Source: Shouchella patagoniensis (GTDB taxonomy: Bacteria; Bacillota; Bacilli; Bacillales; Bacillaceae_D). From it: a DNA stretch of 64,000 nucleotides. The stretch covers positions 928,565 to 992,564 of the forward strand of contig NZ_KV917377.1 of NCBI RefSeq assembly GCF_002019705.1. Reading direction: 5' to 3'. Made by a program: the position numbers and the translations under genes. The notes under the pieces are model-generated. The model had not been told where the DNA came from, did no database searches, and saw only the letters and a program-made list of their open reading frames with translations. Positions 34,965 to 43,217 of this stretch are shown piece after piece; within the stretch, counting starts at the first letter, position 1, and each line of letters begins with the position of its first letter.

Positions 34965-36080
34965 TCACTGTGGTTTCCAGAAATTTTGCGTATAATACTC
35001 ACCATACACACCTACCCCGAGGTATGTAAAGTCATGGTGCAACAAATTTACCCGATGCCCCTCACTATTTAACCATCCCTCGACGGCTGCAATACCGTCT
35101 ACATATTTCAATGCAATATTCTCACCGGCCCTCTCAAAAGGAACTCCTCCCGTTTCAAAACGGTCAGTTAAAGTTCCCCGCAACGGTGACTTATGGTCAA
35201 AATATTGTTCATCATGCATATCTAGAGAGTGAAGATAAGCTATGTCAGAAACTTCTTCAGACCATTCCAGCGTGTGTAGATTGTGATAGGTACGAATATG
35301 GTTTGTATGTTCGAATATTTGACGTTCGTTCGCTGCTTCAACTTCTTTCTGTTCTTCTTCGGTTAAAGTTGGCTTTTCCGGCAAATCCGCAGTATAACTT
35401 AGTGAATAAGGCTTTTGTTTTAATAAAACATCTGATGTCATCAAACGGATCGAAGATACCTCATCTGTATGAATATCCATATATACTTGCAACCAATTAT
35501 CTTCAACTTGCGCGAGAGGCCTCATTTCAAAATCTAAATCTGTTAAACGAAATGTAAACAGGCCAGACTCTGTTTCAACCGGCACATTCCTTTCAAATGT
35601 AAATGATGAAGCAAGTTCACTAAACCCTGCCCTTTCATTTCCTAAAAGACCACTTACAAGAGTACCACTTGCCACAATACTAACAACACGATCTTGTTCT
35701 ACGCCAATAATCATGTACCCATTTTCAAACTGAGGATATACCCAAGAAGTGTATCCAAAAGCGGAAGGGTCTCGTCTTTCTGGTTCACCAAAGCTGGATA
35801 ATACATCTTCACTAGAACTTTCTAGTAAAGCGCCAAGATTAACGGTTGCTTCTGCAGCTTGTTCGGTTTCATTCACTTCTTCGACTTCGTCAGTTTCTTC
35901 ATCTTCATTTAAACGTTCAAAACGTGCTGGATATGTAAGTTCTTTCCCTTCCACCAAAGAAGATTGTTTTTTCTTAACGAAAGAAGCACTTGTTTCATTT
36001 ATAGGATACTGAGTGTATTCATATACTAAGACAGCCAAAATCGCTGATAACACTCCAAGCAATACCAAACGTTTAATCAT
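34965..36080 (-). CDS. Membrane-anchored CAP-domain (SCP/YlbC-like) protein
   Basis: 371 residues: an N-terminal membrane anchor (LVLLGVLSAILAVLVYEY), an acidic spacer, a CAP-associated N-terminal domain (about 75-220), and a C-terminal CAP domain. The latter contains HTNHIRTYHNLHTLEWSE, SLDMHDEQYFDHKSPL, RAGENIALKY and WLNSEGHRVNLL. The histidine and glutamate residues of the CAP cavity are present. This is the YlbC/YkwD-type extracytoplasmic protein; activity unknown. ATG 36080 is used because the family starts there; the frame to 36131 lacks a ribosome site. Confidence 0.88.
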   Translation of the reverse strand: MIKRLVLLGVLSAILAVLVYEYTQYPINETSASFVKKKQSSLVEGKELTYPARFERLNEDEETDEVEEVNETEQAAEATVNLGALLESSSEDVLSSFGEPERRDPSAFGYTSWVYPQFENGYMIIGVEQDRVVSIVASGTLVSGLLGNERAGFSELASSFTFERNVPVETESGLFTFRLTDLDFEMRPLAQVEDNWLQVYMDIHTDEVSSIRLMTSDVLLKQKPYSLSYTADLPEKPTLTEEEQKEVEAANERQIFEHTNHIRTYHNLHTLEWSEEVSDIAYLHSLDMHDEQYFDHKSPLRGTLTDRFETGGVPFERAGENIALKYVDGIAAVEGWLNSEGHRVNLLHHDFTYLGVGVYGEYYTQNFWKPQ

Positions 36081-36277
36081 TTGCTCCACACCCCTTTCAG
36101 CATTTATCATACATTCGGATTTTGTTATCAATATCCTTTCACTAGTCTTGGTGCAATGTGTCTTTTTCTGTCTTTAAATGAACTTAAGTGAAAAGATAGC
36201 GTTTACCGTTGCATACGAAAGCGTTTCATACTATGATTAAGAAGTGAGAAACAGTTGCCAGTTAAGGAGGAAAACCT

Positions 36278-36631
36278 GTGAAATTTACCGAAACAGGACT
36301 TGATGAACATGAAGTGAAATTCTCAATCGCGCATCACGCTGCAGAATCTCTAGGATTTGTCCACGCGGACCAATGGGATTATGAACGTGCCATGTTTGAC
36401 TACAAAATGGTACATCACGAAGGAACATTTTATTTACGTGTTCCTGTTTATAGTGTGAAAGGTGACATACCTGCAGCAACTACCATGGTGCAAATCATGC
36501 CTCCAATTCTTGGAAAGCATTATTATCCCCATGGAGTTGAATATGAAGGTGAAACTTTTCCACAAGCAATCATTGATAAATGCGAAAAGAAACTATCTCT
36601 TTTAGCGAAAACGATTAAAAGTGAAATGTAA
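36278..36631 (+). CDS. YugN-like protein
   Basis: 117 residues of the YugN family: [35 protein letters not shown], then a strand-rich [13 protein letters not shown] segment and a C-terminal helix. No catalytic motif is known. GTG 36278 follows AAGGAGG. Ends in a strong terminator. Confidence 0.8.
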   Translation: MKFTETGLDEHEVKFSIAHHAAESLGFVHADQWDYERAMFDYKMVHHEGTFYLRVPVYSVKGDIPAATTMVQIMPPILGKHYYPHGVEYEGETFPQAIIDKCEKKLSLLAKTIKSEM

Positions 36632-36665
36632 AAAAAGAGCTGTCGCACAGACGGCTCTTTTTTTT
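36630..36665 (+). terminator. Terminator after yugN-like gene
   Basis: AAAAAAAGAGC ... GCTCTTTTTTTT stem with inner GTC/GAC pairs and a long T-run. Confidence 0.88.
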
Positions 36666-36739
36666 AGAATTCACGCTACTAGGAAGCCTTGCAACAACAG
36701 AGCAACGTCACAATTTAAAAAGAATCGTTATATGCGTAT

Positions 36740-37207
36740 TTATTTATTTGTTTGATCGATTATTGCATATAACCGATAGCTATCATCAGACCCTTCTGCT
36801 ACATGGAAACGGACATGACGCTTAATTTCTTCGCTTTCATCGCCAGTTATTATTCGGACTTCTTCAGTAGCATCTACAAAATAGTCTCCTTCATCAGGTT
36901 CGTACCAAGCAGACTCAACTTCAAAAGAGACAAGTTCTTTGAACGATCCATTTTTCTGCAAATCTTCCCTGTACCGATGTAGTGCATGATAAAAAGAAGT
37001 GTTTGGAATTAGAAACTCTTCTTCAAGTCTATCTGTTTTATTTTCGTTTATAGCTTGAATCATCTCTTCTTTATAAGCAGTCACAAAAGCGGTTAACTCA
37101 TCAGCAAGATCATCAGAAACGGCCTCAAGTTCTTCTGGTTCTGAATAACCACAACCTCCAAGTACCATTGTTAGCAATACGAAACTGCTTGCTAAAAAAC
37201 GTTTCAC
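36740..37207 (-). CDS. Hypothetical lipoprotein
   Basis: 155 residues. A signal peptide ends in the lipobox VLGGC (Cys19), and the mature protein is very acidic. The second half (ELVSFEVESAWYEPDEGDYF ... EEIKRHVRFHVAEG) looks like an NTF2/TcaA C-terminal-like beta domain, but I cannot assign a family. Located between the ctaM gene and a divergent yugN-like gene; a link with oxidase assembly is not supported. Confidence 0.75.
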   Translation of the reverse strand: MKRFLASSFVLLTMVLGGCGYSEPEELEAVSDDLADELTAFVTAYKEEMIQAINENKTDRLEEEFLIPNTSFYHALHRYREDLQKNGSFKELVSFEVESAWYEPDEGDYFVDATEEVRIITGDESEEIKRHVRFHVAEGSDDSYRLYAIIDQTNK

Positions 37208-37282
37208 TGCTTGTCCTTTCTGTTACCTAACCTTTAAACTCGTGTCTCCAAGTATAACGAACACCAGCAAAAAGGGGAACCA

Positions 37283-37828
37283 TTAATAGTAAGGTGAAAT
37301 CAAGATGTAAACTAACACACCTGTAAAACTAACATATAGCCATATTGGCATCGTCCAACGGGCTATTTTTTTATGACGTTCATTCTCCATATTCCACGCC
37401 CTAGCAACACTTGTTAAGGCTAGAGGAACAATAGCGGCAGCTAAAACAATATGTGTAATCAAAATGAAATAATAGAAATACATCAAAAAACCGCTCCCGC
37501 CATACGCGGTCGATTCAGAGAGAAAATGGTGGGCAACATAAGTAATTAGGAAAAAAGTTGTTGTTCCAAACGCAGCGTAAATAAAACGGCGATGTACAGT
37601 CACCTTTCGCTTCAATATCGCGATAAGTGCTCCTACTAAAAATAAGAATGTAAATGTGTTAAAAATCGCATTCATTAAAGGCAGAATGGTGACATCAAAT
37701 AAATCAAAGTCATCCACACCAGGTAGACCCGCAAGTATACCAATCGCACCTATTAATACAATTGAAATAATAATTATTGCTGGTCGATAGTTTCTTTTTT
37801 TTACAGGCTGATTAGAGCCACTGTTCAT
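37283..37828 (-). CDS. ctaM: DUF420 oxidase assembly protein CtaM (YozB)
   Basis: 181 residues with five membrane segments and conserved histidines in TYVAHHFLSES, YYFILITHIVLAAAIVPLAL and the loop between. This is the DUF420/YozB family; CtaM is needed for haem-copper oxidase maturation in Staphylococcus aureus. ATG 37828 lies 8 bases after AGGAG. It follows the cta operon terminator and so is transcribed apart from ctaCDEF, but replaces ctaG at this location. Confidence 0.85.
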   Translation of the reverse strand: MNSGSNQPVKKRNYRPAIIIISIVLIGAIGILAGLPGVDDFDLFDVTILPLMNAIFNTFTFLFLVGALIAILKRKVTVHRRFIYAAFGTTTFFLITYVAHHFLSESTAYGGSGFLMYFYYFILITHIVLAAAIVPLALTSVARAWNMENERHKKIARWTMPIWLYVSFTGVLVYILISPYY

Positions 37829-37926
37829 CTTCACCACTCCTAATGTTAAGCACTGATTTATTTAGTATACTACAAAACCATATATCTCAACACCAACTGG
37901 CATGTTTCAATCTGATGAACATTTAA

Positions 37927-37953
37927 AAACTCTGCCGAAATTCGGCAGAGTTT
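37927..37953 (-). terminator. Terminator after ctaF
   Basis: 11- to 13-bp stem AAACTCTGCCG / CGGCAGAGTTT with minimal loop, immediately after ctaF. Confidence 0.9.
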
Positions 37954-37960
37954 ATTAGTC

Positions 37961-38308
37961 TTAATACTTAACAACACCGATAAGCAACATAAGTGCCACA
38001 ATCGTTGGCATTGTAACAAAGATACCAGTAATCATAAATACAGTGGCCCAAGTATGATCTTTATCTTTCATGTGCATAAAGAACAGTAGTTGGAGCAACA
38101 GCTGAACAACAGCCAAAATTAAAATAAATGGTACTGCAAAACTATTTGGAACTGCCTCAGCCGCAACTGCTGCAAATGCAAGCACTGTTAAAAAGAGCAA
38201 CAATACAAAAACAACAATTTGCTTACGAATATCTTTTTTCATATCGCGTTTTTCTTCGGCAGTCATTGCGCTTTTATCAAACGGTTTGCTTAAGTGATCG
38301 TCAGCCAT
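37961..38308 (-). CDS. ctaF: Cytochrome c oxidase subunit IV (caa3 type)
   Basis: 115 residues with three membrane segments (about 31-50, 58-78, 88-112) after a charged N-terminus, the COX4/CyoD pattern (LLQLLFFMHMKDKDHTWATV). Small accessory subunit of the terminal oxidase. Last gene of the ctaCDEF unit. Confidence 0.94.
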   Translation of the reverse strand: MADDHLSKPFDKSAMTAEEKRDMKKDIRKQIVVFVLLLFLTVLAFAAVAAEAVPNSFAVPFILILAVVQLLLQLLFFMHMKDKDHTWATVFMITGIFVTMPTIVALMLLIGVVKY

Positions 38309-38309
38309 A

Positions 38310-38933
38310 TTAATATCCTCCCGCTCCCATTAAGTAAACAACAGTAAAGATAAATACCCAAACGACGTCAATAAAATGCCAGTAAAGACTTGCGACATAG
38401 AATTTTGGTGCATTCGTGAGCGTAATACCTGAGCGGATATTTCGCACGATTAGCAATGTAATCCAACCTAGTCCAAATAGTACATGGGCACCATGAAGTC
38501 CAACTAATGTATAGAATGCGGATGAAAATGCGCTAGTTGTGAAGCCAAATTCATAATCATGGACATAATGCTGGAACTCATAAATTTCGAGTCCTAAGAA
38601 AACCATACCAAGCACAACCGTTACAATCATCCATGCCATCATTTGTTTAAACTTATTCTTTTTCATCGCAAACATCGCAAAGACACTTGTCATGGAACTA
38701 GTTAATAAAATCATTGTCATGAGAAAAACTAAAGGTAACGTAAACAGTTCAGACGATGATGGACCATCTCCGATTCCATTTCTCAAACCTAAATATGTTC
38801 CAAAGAAGGTAGCAAACATAATCGTTTCTCCGCCAAGAAAGAACCAAAAACCAAGAAACTTATTTTTCCCTTCAAGTGTTGCCCGCTCCGGGTGAGATGG
38901 CAATCCTTTTGTAGTATCGACTGTACCAGCCAT
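38310..38933 (-). CDS. ctaE: Cytochrome c oxidase subunit III
   Basis: 207 residues with five membrane segments; contains FWFFLGGETIMFATFFGTYL, YTLVGLHGAHVLFGLGWITL and SLYWHFIDVVWVFIFTVVYL, all typical of COX3. Its ATG overlaps the ctaD stop by one base (TAATG) with a GGGAGG site inside ctaD. Confidence 0.96.
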   Translation of the reverse strand: MAGTVDTTKGLPSHPERATLEGKNKFLGFWFFLGGETIMFATFFGTYLGLRNGIGDGPSSSELFTLPLVFLMTMILLTSSMTSVFAMFAMKKNKFKQMMAWMIVTVVLGMVFLGLEIYEFQHYVHDYEFGFTTSAFSSAFYTLVGLHGAHVLFGLGWITLLIVRNIRSGITLTNAPKFYVASLYWHFIDVVWVFIFTVVYLMGAGGY

Positions 38934-40807
38934 TATTTGCCACCTCCCTGTTTTTTAAGATCCGCTTTAACAACACTTTTTGGAATATGGTAACCATGGT
39001 CATCATTTAAAGAGCGTAATGCCATACCACCAAATGTTAACAATCCACCTAAAGCAACAACGATCCAAGGACTAAGCATTGGGTTTTCCATTTCAAGCAT
39101 GATTAATCCAAAACCAAGGAAATAAAGCCCAATTGAAATAACTACTGGTAAAATTGATCCGTTTGGCATATGAATGTCATCTACTGGTTCCGCAGGTTTC
39201 ATCGTTCCATCACCATGCACTTTTTCATAGAACAAAGGATCAAGTGATCGCACTTGAGGAGTTTGTGCAAAATTATACTCTGGAACTGGAGTTGGTGTAG
39301 CCCATTCAAGTGTACGAGCATCCCATGGATCATTAACACCAATAACACGTTCCCCTTTTATTGCAGAGTAAACGATATTAATGACTAGAACAATAACTGC
39401 CGCTGACATAAAGAACGTGCCAATTGTACTAATCATGTTAAATTCATCAAGACCTTGACCACCTAGGTATGTATATACACGACGTGGCATCCCCATCAAA
39501 CCTAAGAAGTGTTGCACAAAGAATGTCATATGGAAGCCGATTGTGAAAAGGATAAAGAAGATAACACCTAACTTCTCATTCAGCTTATGATTAAACATTT
39601 TTGGATACCAGTAAAACAGTCCTGCAAACAATGCAAGTACGATTCCTCCAACAATAATGTAGTGGAAGTGAGCAACTACAAAATACGTATCATGGTATAA
39701 GTAATCGACCGGTGCCATTGCAAGCATAACACCAGTTACACCACCTAGAACAAACGTAGGAACAAAAGAGGAGGCAAATAACATTGCAGTGTTAAATGTA
39801 ATTTTCCCGCCCCACATTGTAAATAGCCAGTTGAATATCTTTATACCTGTTGGCACAGCAATTGTCATTGTTGCAATTGCAAAGATTGAGTTTGCGACCG
39901 GCCCAATACCAACTGTAAACATATGGTGCGCCCAAACCATGAATCCAAGAAAAGCGATAATCATTGTCGCAAACACCATTGCTGTATAACCAAATAGGCG
40001 TTTTCTTGAAAAGGCAGGGATAACTTCAGAAATAATCCCAAATGCAGGCAATACTAAAATGTATACTTCCGGGTGTCCAAAAATCCAGAAAATGTGCTGC
40101 CAAATAACAACATTTCCTCCTGCAGCTGGATTAAAGAACTGTGCATCAAAGATCCGTTCTAGCATTAGCAAAGCAAGACCTGCAGCTAATGGTGTAAACG
40201 CGAATAAGATCAATGTTGATGTAACAAAGGATGTCCATACAAATAGTGGTAGACGCATCATTGTCATCCCAGGTGCACGCATGTTAATGATTGTAACAAG
40301 GAAGTTAATTGCTGAGATAAGCGTACCAATCCCAGAAACTTGCAAACCAAGCACATAAAAATCTAATCCAAGTTGGTTTTCATTCAGTGATAATGGTACA
40401 TAGGCTGTCCACCCTGCATCTGGCCCTCCACCAAAGAACCAACTTGTTGAAAGCAATAATCCTCCAGACAAGAAAATCCAGAAACCGAGTGCATTTACAA
40501 ATGGAAATGCAACATCTCGTGCCCCAATTTGCAAGGGTATGACAAAATTCATAAAAGCAAATAATAGCGGCGTTGCTGCGAGGAACAACATAATCGTTCC
40601 ATGCATTGTTATAAATTCATTAAATGTCTGACCGCTCAAAAATGTATTATCAGGCATAATAAGCTGGATTCGCATAAATACAGCCATTAAACCTGCTTTC
40701 AAGAAAAACAACGTCCCAGCAATCAAATACATGATGCCAAGTTTTTTATGGTCGACTGTTGTTAACCAGTCCCACACAACGCCTTTTTCTTTTTTATAAC
40801 TAGCCAA
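38933..40807 (-). CDS. ctaD: Cytochrome c oxidase subunit I (caa3)
   Basis: 624 residues, the haem-copper catalytic subunit that reduces O2 and pumps protons. Visible ligands and motifs: TMHGTIMLFLAA (low-spin haem His), WIFGHPEVYILVLPAFG (CuB His cross-linked to Tyr), VWAHHMFTVG (CuB His pair) and DTYFVVAHFHYIIVGG (haem His pair). The C-terminus carries the extra subunit-III-like helices of caa3 oxidases. TTG 40807 lies 8 bases after GGAGG. Confidence 0.97.
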   Translation of the reverse strand: MASYKKEKGVVWDWLTTVDHKKLGIMYLIAGTLFFLKAGLMAVFMRIQLIMPDNTFLSGQTFNEFITMHGTIMLFLAATPLLFAFMNFVIPLQIGARDVAFPFVNALGFWIFLSGGLLLSTSWFFGGGPDAGWTAYVPLSLNENQLGLDFYVLGLQVSGIGTLISAINFLVTIINMRAPGMTMMRLPLFVWTSFVTSTLILFAFTPLAAGLALLMLERIFDAQFFNPAAGGNVVIWQHIFWIFGHPEVYILVLPAFGIISEVIPAFSRKRLFGYTAMVFATMIIAFLGFMVWAHHMFTVGIGPVANSIFAIATMTIAVPTGIKIFNWLFTMWGGKITFNTAMLFASSFVPTFVLGGVTGVMLAMAPVDYLYHDTYFVVAHFHYIIVGGIVLALFAGLFYWYPKMFNHKLNEKLGVIFFILFTIGFHMTFFVQHFLGLMGMPRRVYTYLGGQGLDEFNMISTIGTFFMSAAVIVLVINIVYSAIKGERVIGVNDPWDARTLEWATPTPVPEYNFAQTPQVRSLDPLFYEKVHGDGTMKPAEPVDDIHMPNGSILPVVISIGLYFLGFGLIMLEMENPMLSPWIVVALGGLLTFGGMALRSLNDDHGYHIPKSVVKADLKKQGGGK

Positions 40808-40841
40808 TACAAGACCCTCCTTTACACGTTCATCCTATTTA

Positions 40842-41876
40842 TTAGTCTTGGTCAGCCCCACGAATTTGCAATGAACGCAAATACTCAATCAAATCAGCCA
40901 TATCCTCATCGCCAATCTCAGGATGATCTGGCATATTGTTTCCTTGCTTCATTGATTGTGGGTCTCTAATCCAATTCGCTAAAGCTTCATCGTCATCAAA
41001 ATCATAGACACCTGCAAATTTTTGACGATCTCCAAAGTTTGTTAAAGCTGGACCCATTGCTGTACCTTGTCCCCCAACTGCATGGCAATTGATACATGCA
41101 TTTTCTTGGAAAACTTCATAACCAGCTTCAGCATCTGCCATTGTGTCTTCGGTTTCAACAGCTGACATTTCCTCCACCCACGCATCATAATCATCACGTT
41201 CAAGTGCAATGACTTTAAAATCCATTAAGGCATGAGAAGGACCACATAATTCGGCACATTTCCCTAGAAAAACACCAGGTTCATCTGCTTGCAACCATAA
41301 TGCATTCGATATTCCTGGAATATTATCCACTTTACCTCCAAGTGCTGGCACCCAGAATGAGTGAATGACATCTTCTGCATTTAATTCAAAAACAACTCGT
41401 TCTCCAGCAGGAATATATACTTCTTGCCCCGCAGTAAACCCTTCTTCATAATCAAATTGCCACCAATACTGATGACCAGTTACGTTTATGTACACTGAAT
41501 CTTCATGTTCCGCTGGATCTGCATCGACATGAAATTCAAACGTTCCTGTAACCGTTGGAATAAATAAAATAATGAGCAAAATAACAGGAATGACTGTCCA
41601 CGTAATTTCCATCGCAGTATTACCATGCACTTGTTTTGGAAGCTCATCATCGCCTTCTTTCCGGCGGAATTTAATGACTATGATAAAGAAAATCGCAAAT
41701 ACGACAATAGATACAAACGCCATAATAATAAGCGAGATGATCATATTATCATAAATCCATTGTGCAGCTTCCCCTTTTGGATCAAGTGCAGTCAGGTTCT
41801 CTTCGCCTAAACAGCCTGATAAAAAAACAAGCATAAGCAAAACCGGCGTAAGGCGCCACATGTGGTTTTTAAACAT
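40842..41876 (-). CDS. ctaC: Cytochrome c oxidase subunit II with fused cytochrome c
   Basis: 344-residue lipoprotein (lipobox LSGC). Two membrane helices precede the cupredoxin domain with the CuA site GKCAELCGPSHALMDFKV. A C-terminal class I cytochrome c domain follows, with haem motif CINCH and axial methionine in QGNNMPDHPEIGDED. This fusion defines caa3-type oxidases. First gene of the ctaCDEF unit; ctaB, which precedes it in B. subtilis, is not here. Confidence 0.97.
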   Translation of the reverse strand: MFKNHMWRLTPVLLMLVFLSGCLGEENLTALDPKGEAAQWIYDNMIISLIIMAFVSIVVFAIFFIIVIKFRRKEGDDELPKQVHGNTAMEITWTVIPVILLIILFIPTVTGTFEFHVDADPAEHEDSVYINVTGHQYWWQFDYEEGFTAGQEVYIPAGERVVFELNAEDVIHSFWVPALGGKVDNIPGISNALWLQADEPGVFLGKCAELCGPSHALMDFKVIALERDDYDAWVEEMSAVETEDTMADAEAGYEVFQENACINCHAVGGQGTAMGPALTNFGDRQKFAGVYDFDDDEALANWIRDPQSMKQGNNMPDHPEIGDEDMADLIEYLRSLQIRGADQD

Positions 41877-42100
41877 TGGTGTTGTCCCTCACTTTCTGTA
41901 CTATTTGTCTTAATCCTTTCCTAATAACAGCTACTTCCATGCTGTTTGTCCAAACCCATACGCAACCGTATACATTTTTTCAGCAAAAAAAGACATGCGA
42001 AAATTAGCATAACGGTAAGCCCATCTCGTAGTTGTCAAACTCTTTTCAATAAGCTTCTACTTGATTATACCCCAAAATGTGGGCGGTTTCATCAAATTCC
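41877..42100. other. ctaC side of the ctaC-ctaA divergent intergenic region
   Basis: Holds the unassigned ctaC promoter. On the minus strand a TTGACA (42033-42038) lacks a well-spaced -10. A CATACG/CGTATA inverted repeat (41958-41975) overlaps a sequence only partly matching a CcpA cre site. No ORF is supported, so ctaB is absent here. Confidence 0.5.
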
Positions 42101-42104
42101 TTTT

Positions 42105-42150
42105 GTTCACAGGATTTTCATATTCACAAACGTCAAAGAATGTTCGCAAC
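42105..42150 (+). promoter_or_regulatory. Candidate ResD binding sites upstream of ctaA
   Basis: Three similar elements, GTTCACAGG (42105-42113), ATTCACAAA (42122-42130) and GTTCGCAAC (42142-42150), lie in tandem at 17- to 20-base spacing just before the promoter. The middle one is the exact complement of the ResD consensus TTTGTGAAT. ctaA is activated by phosphorylated ResD from tandem sites in B. subtilis. Confidence 0.6.
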
Positions 42151-42157
42151 TGAAAAA

Positions 42158-42186
42158 TTGACTTTACCCCGCTAATTTTCTTATCA
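42158..42186 (+). promoter_or_regulatory. Sigma-A promoter of ctaA
   Basis: TTGACT (42158-42163), 17 bases, TTATCA (42181-42186), about 75 bases before the ctaA start. Moderate -10, consistent with a promoter needing activation. Confidence 0.65.
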
Positions 42187-42261
42187 TGGAGGAAGTACGT
42201 TAAGACCCAACCTAACTTTATCATATTTTACAACAAGTTTATAGAAGGAAAGGTGAAACGA

Positions 42262-43179
42262 TTGCATAAAGGATTAAAAAGATTTGGCGTCATCACCTCT
42301 TTAGGCGTTTTGCTCGTCCTTATTCAAGGGGCTCTTGTTACGAATACTGGGTCAGGTGAAGGGTGCGGACAAACGTGGCCACTTTGCTTTGGACAAGTGA
42401 TTCCAATTGATCCACCACCAGAAACCGTCATTGAATTCTCACACCGCTTAATTGCAGGTATAGTAGGAATGCTCGTTATCTTTATGGCCATTTGGTCTTG
42501 GAGAGCGTTAAAACATTTACCAGAAACAAAATCATTGTCTATCATCTCTGTATTTATGATTATTTTTCAAGGTTTGCTAGGAGCTGGCGCTGTTGTTTTT
42601 GGTCAGTCTGATCTCATTATGGCTCTTCACTTTGGTTTTTCAGCTCTCTCATTTGCTTCAGTCGTTTTATTAACACGACTCGCATTTGAAGATAGTAACC
42701 CTCGAAAACAGTATGTACCGATCGTCTCCAAAGCATACAAGTGGTTTGTGATTGTCACAACGATTTATGCATACTTAGCAATTTACACTGGTGCATATGT
42801 TAAACATAAAAATGCTACCCTCGCTTGTTCTGGTTTTCCACTTTGTAACGGTGAATTAATTCCAAGCGTTTTTCATGATTTAATTGGCGTTCAGTTACTT
42901 CATCGCGCTGCAGCAATGTTGCTAGCGTTATTGTTAATTATTTTATTTATATGGACGTTAAAAGCATTTCGCAAACAAAGTGTTTTAGTTTTCTGTGCGA
43001 CACTTACCATTCTTCTAGTTGCTGGACAAGCCGCTTCTGGAATTGCTGTCGTACTAACAGAAAACGCCACACTAACAATTGGTATATTCCATGCATTGTT
43101 AATTTCCCTTTTATTCACAGTTCTTTGTTACATGGTAATGCTAGTTACTCGTAAAAATAAAGACCGCTATAAAAAATAA
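42262..43179 (+). CDS. ctaA: Haem A synthase
   Basis: 305-residue eight-helix membrane enzyme that oxidises the C8 methyl of haem O to make haem A for the caa3 oxidase. Both extracellular cysteine pairs are present (GSGEGCGQTWPLCFG and LACSGFPLCNGELI), with haem-ligand histidines in EFSHRLIAG, MALHFGFSAL, QLLHRAAAML and IGIFHALLIS. TTG 42262 gives the family start (HKGLKRFGVITSLG) after AAAGGTGA; GTG 42253 is an alternative only 3 bases from the site. It is divergent from ctaCDEF. Confidence 0.95.
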   Translation: MHKGLKRFGVITSLGVLLVLIQGALVTNTGSGEGCGQTWPLCFGQVIPIDPPPETVIEFSHRLIAGIVGMLVIFMAIWSWRALKHLPETKSLSIISVFMIIFQGLLGAGAVVFGQSDLIMALHFGFSALSFASVVLLTRLAFEDSNPRKQYVPIVSKAYKWFVIVTTIYAYLAIYTGAYVKHKNATLACSGFPLCNGELIPSVFHDLIGVQLLHRAAAMLLALLLIILFIWTLKAFRKQSVLVFCATLTILLVAGQAASGIAVVLTENATLTIGIFHALLISLLFTVLCYMVMLVTRKNKDRYKK

Positions 43180-43180
43180 G

Positions 43181-43214
43181 AAAATCCCGCCTGGCAAATT
43201 GCCAAGCGGGATTT
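43181..43214. terminator. Bidirectional terminator, ctaA / pycA
   Basis: Stem AAATCCCGC / GCGGGATTT plus inner TGGCA / TGCCA pairs, between convergent genes. Confidence 0.88.
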
Positions 43215-43217
43215 CTA

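Noticed and set aside
41958-41980. Possible CcpA cre site upstream of ctaC
   Set aside because: Matches the consensus only partly (wrong bases at two conserved positions).
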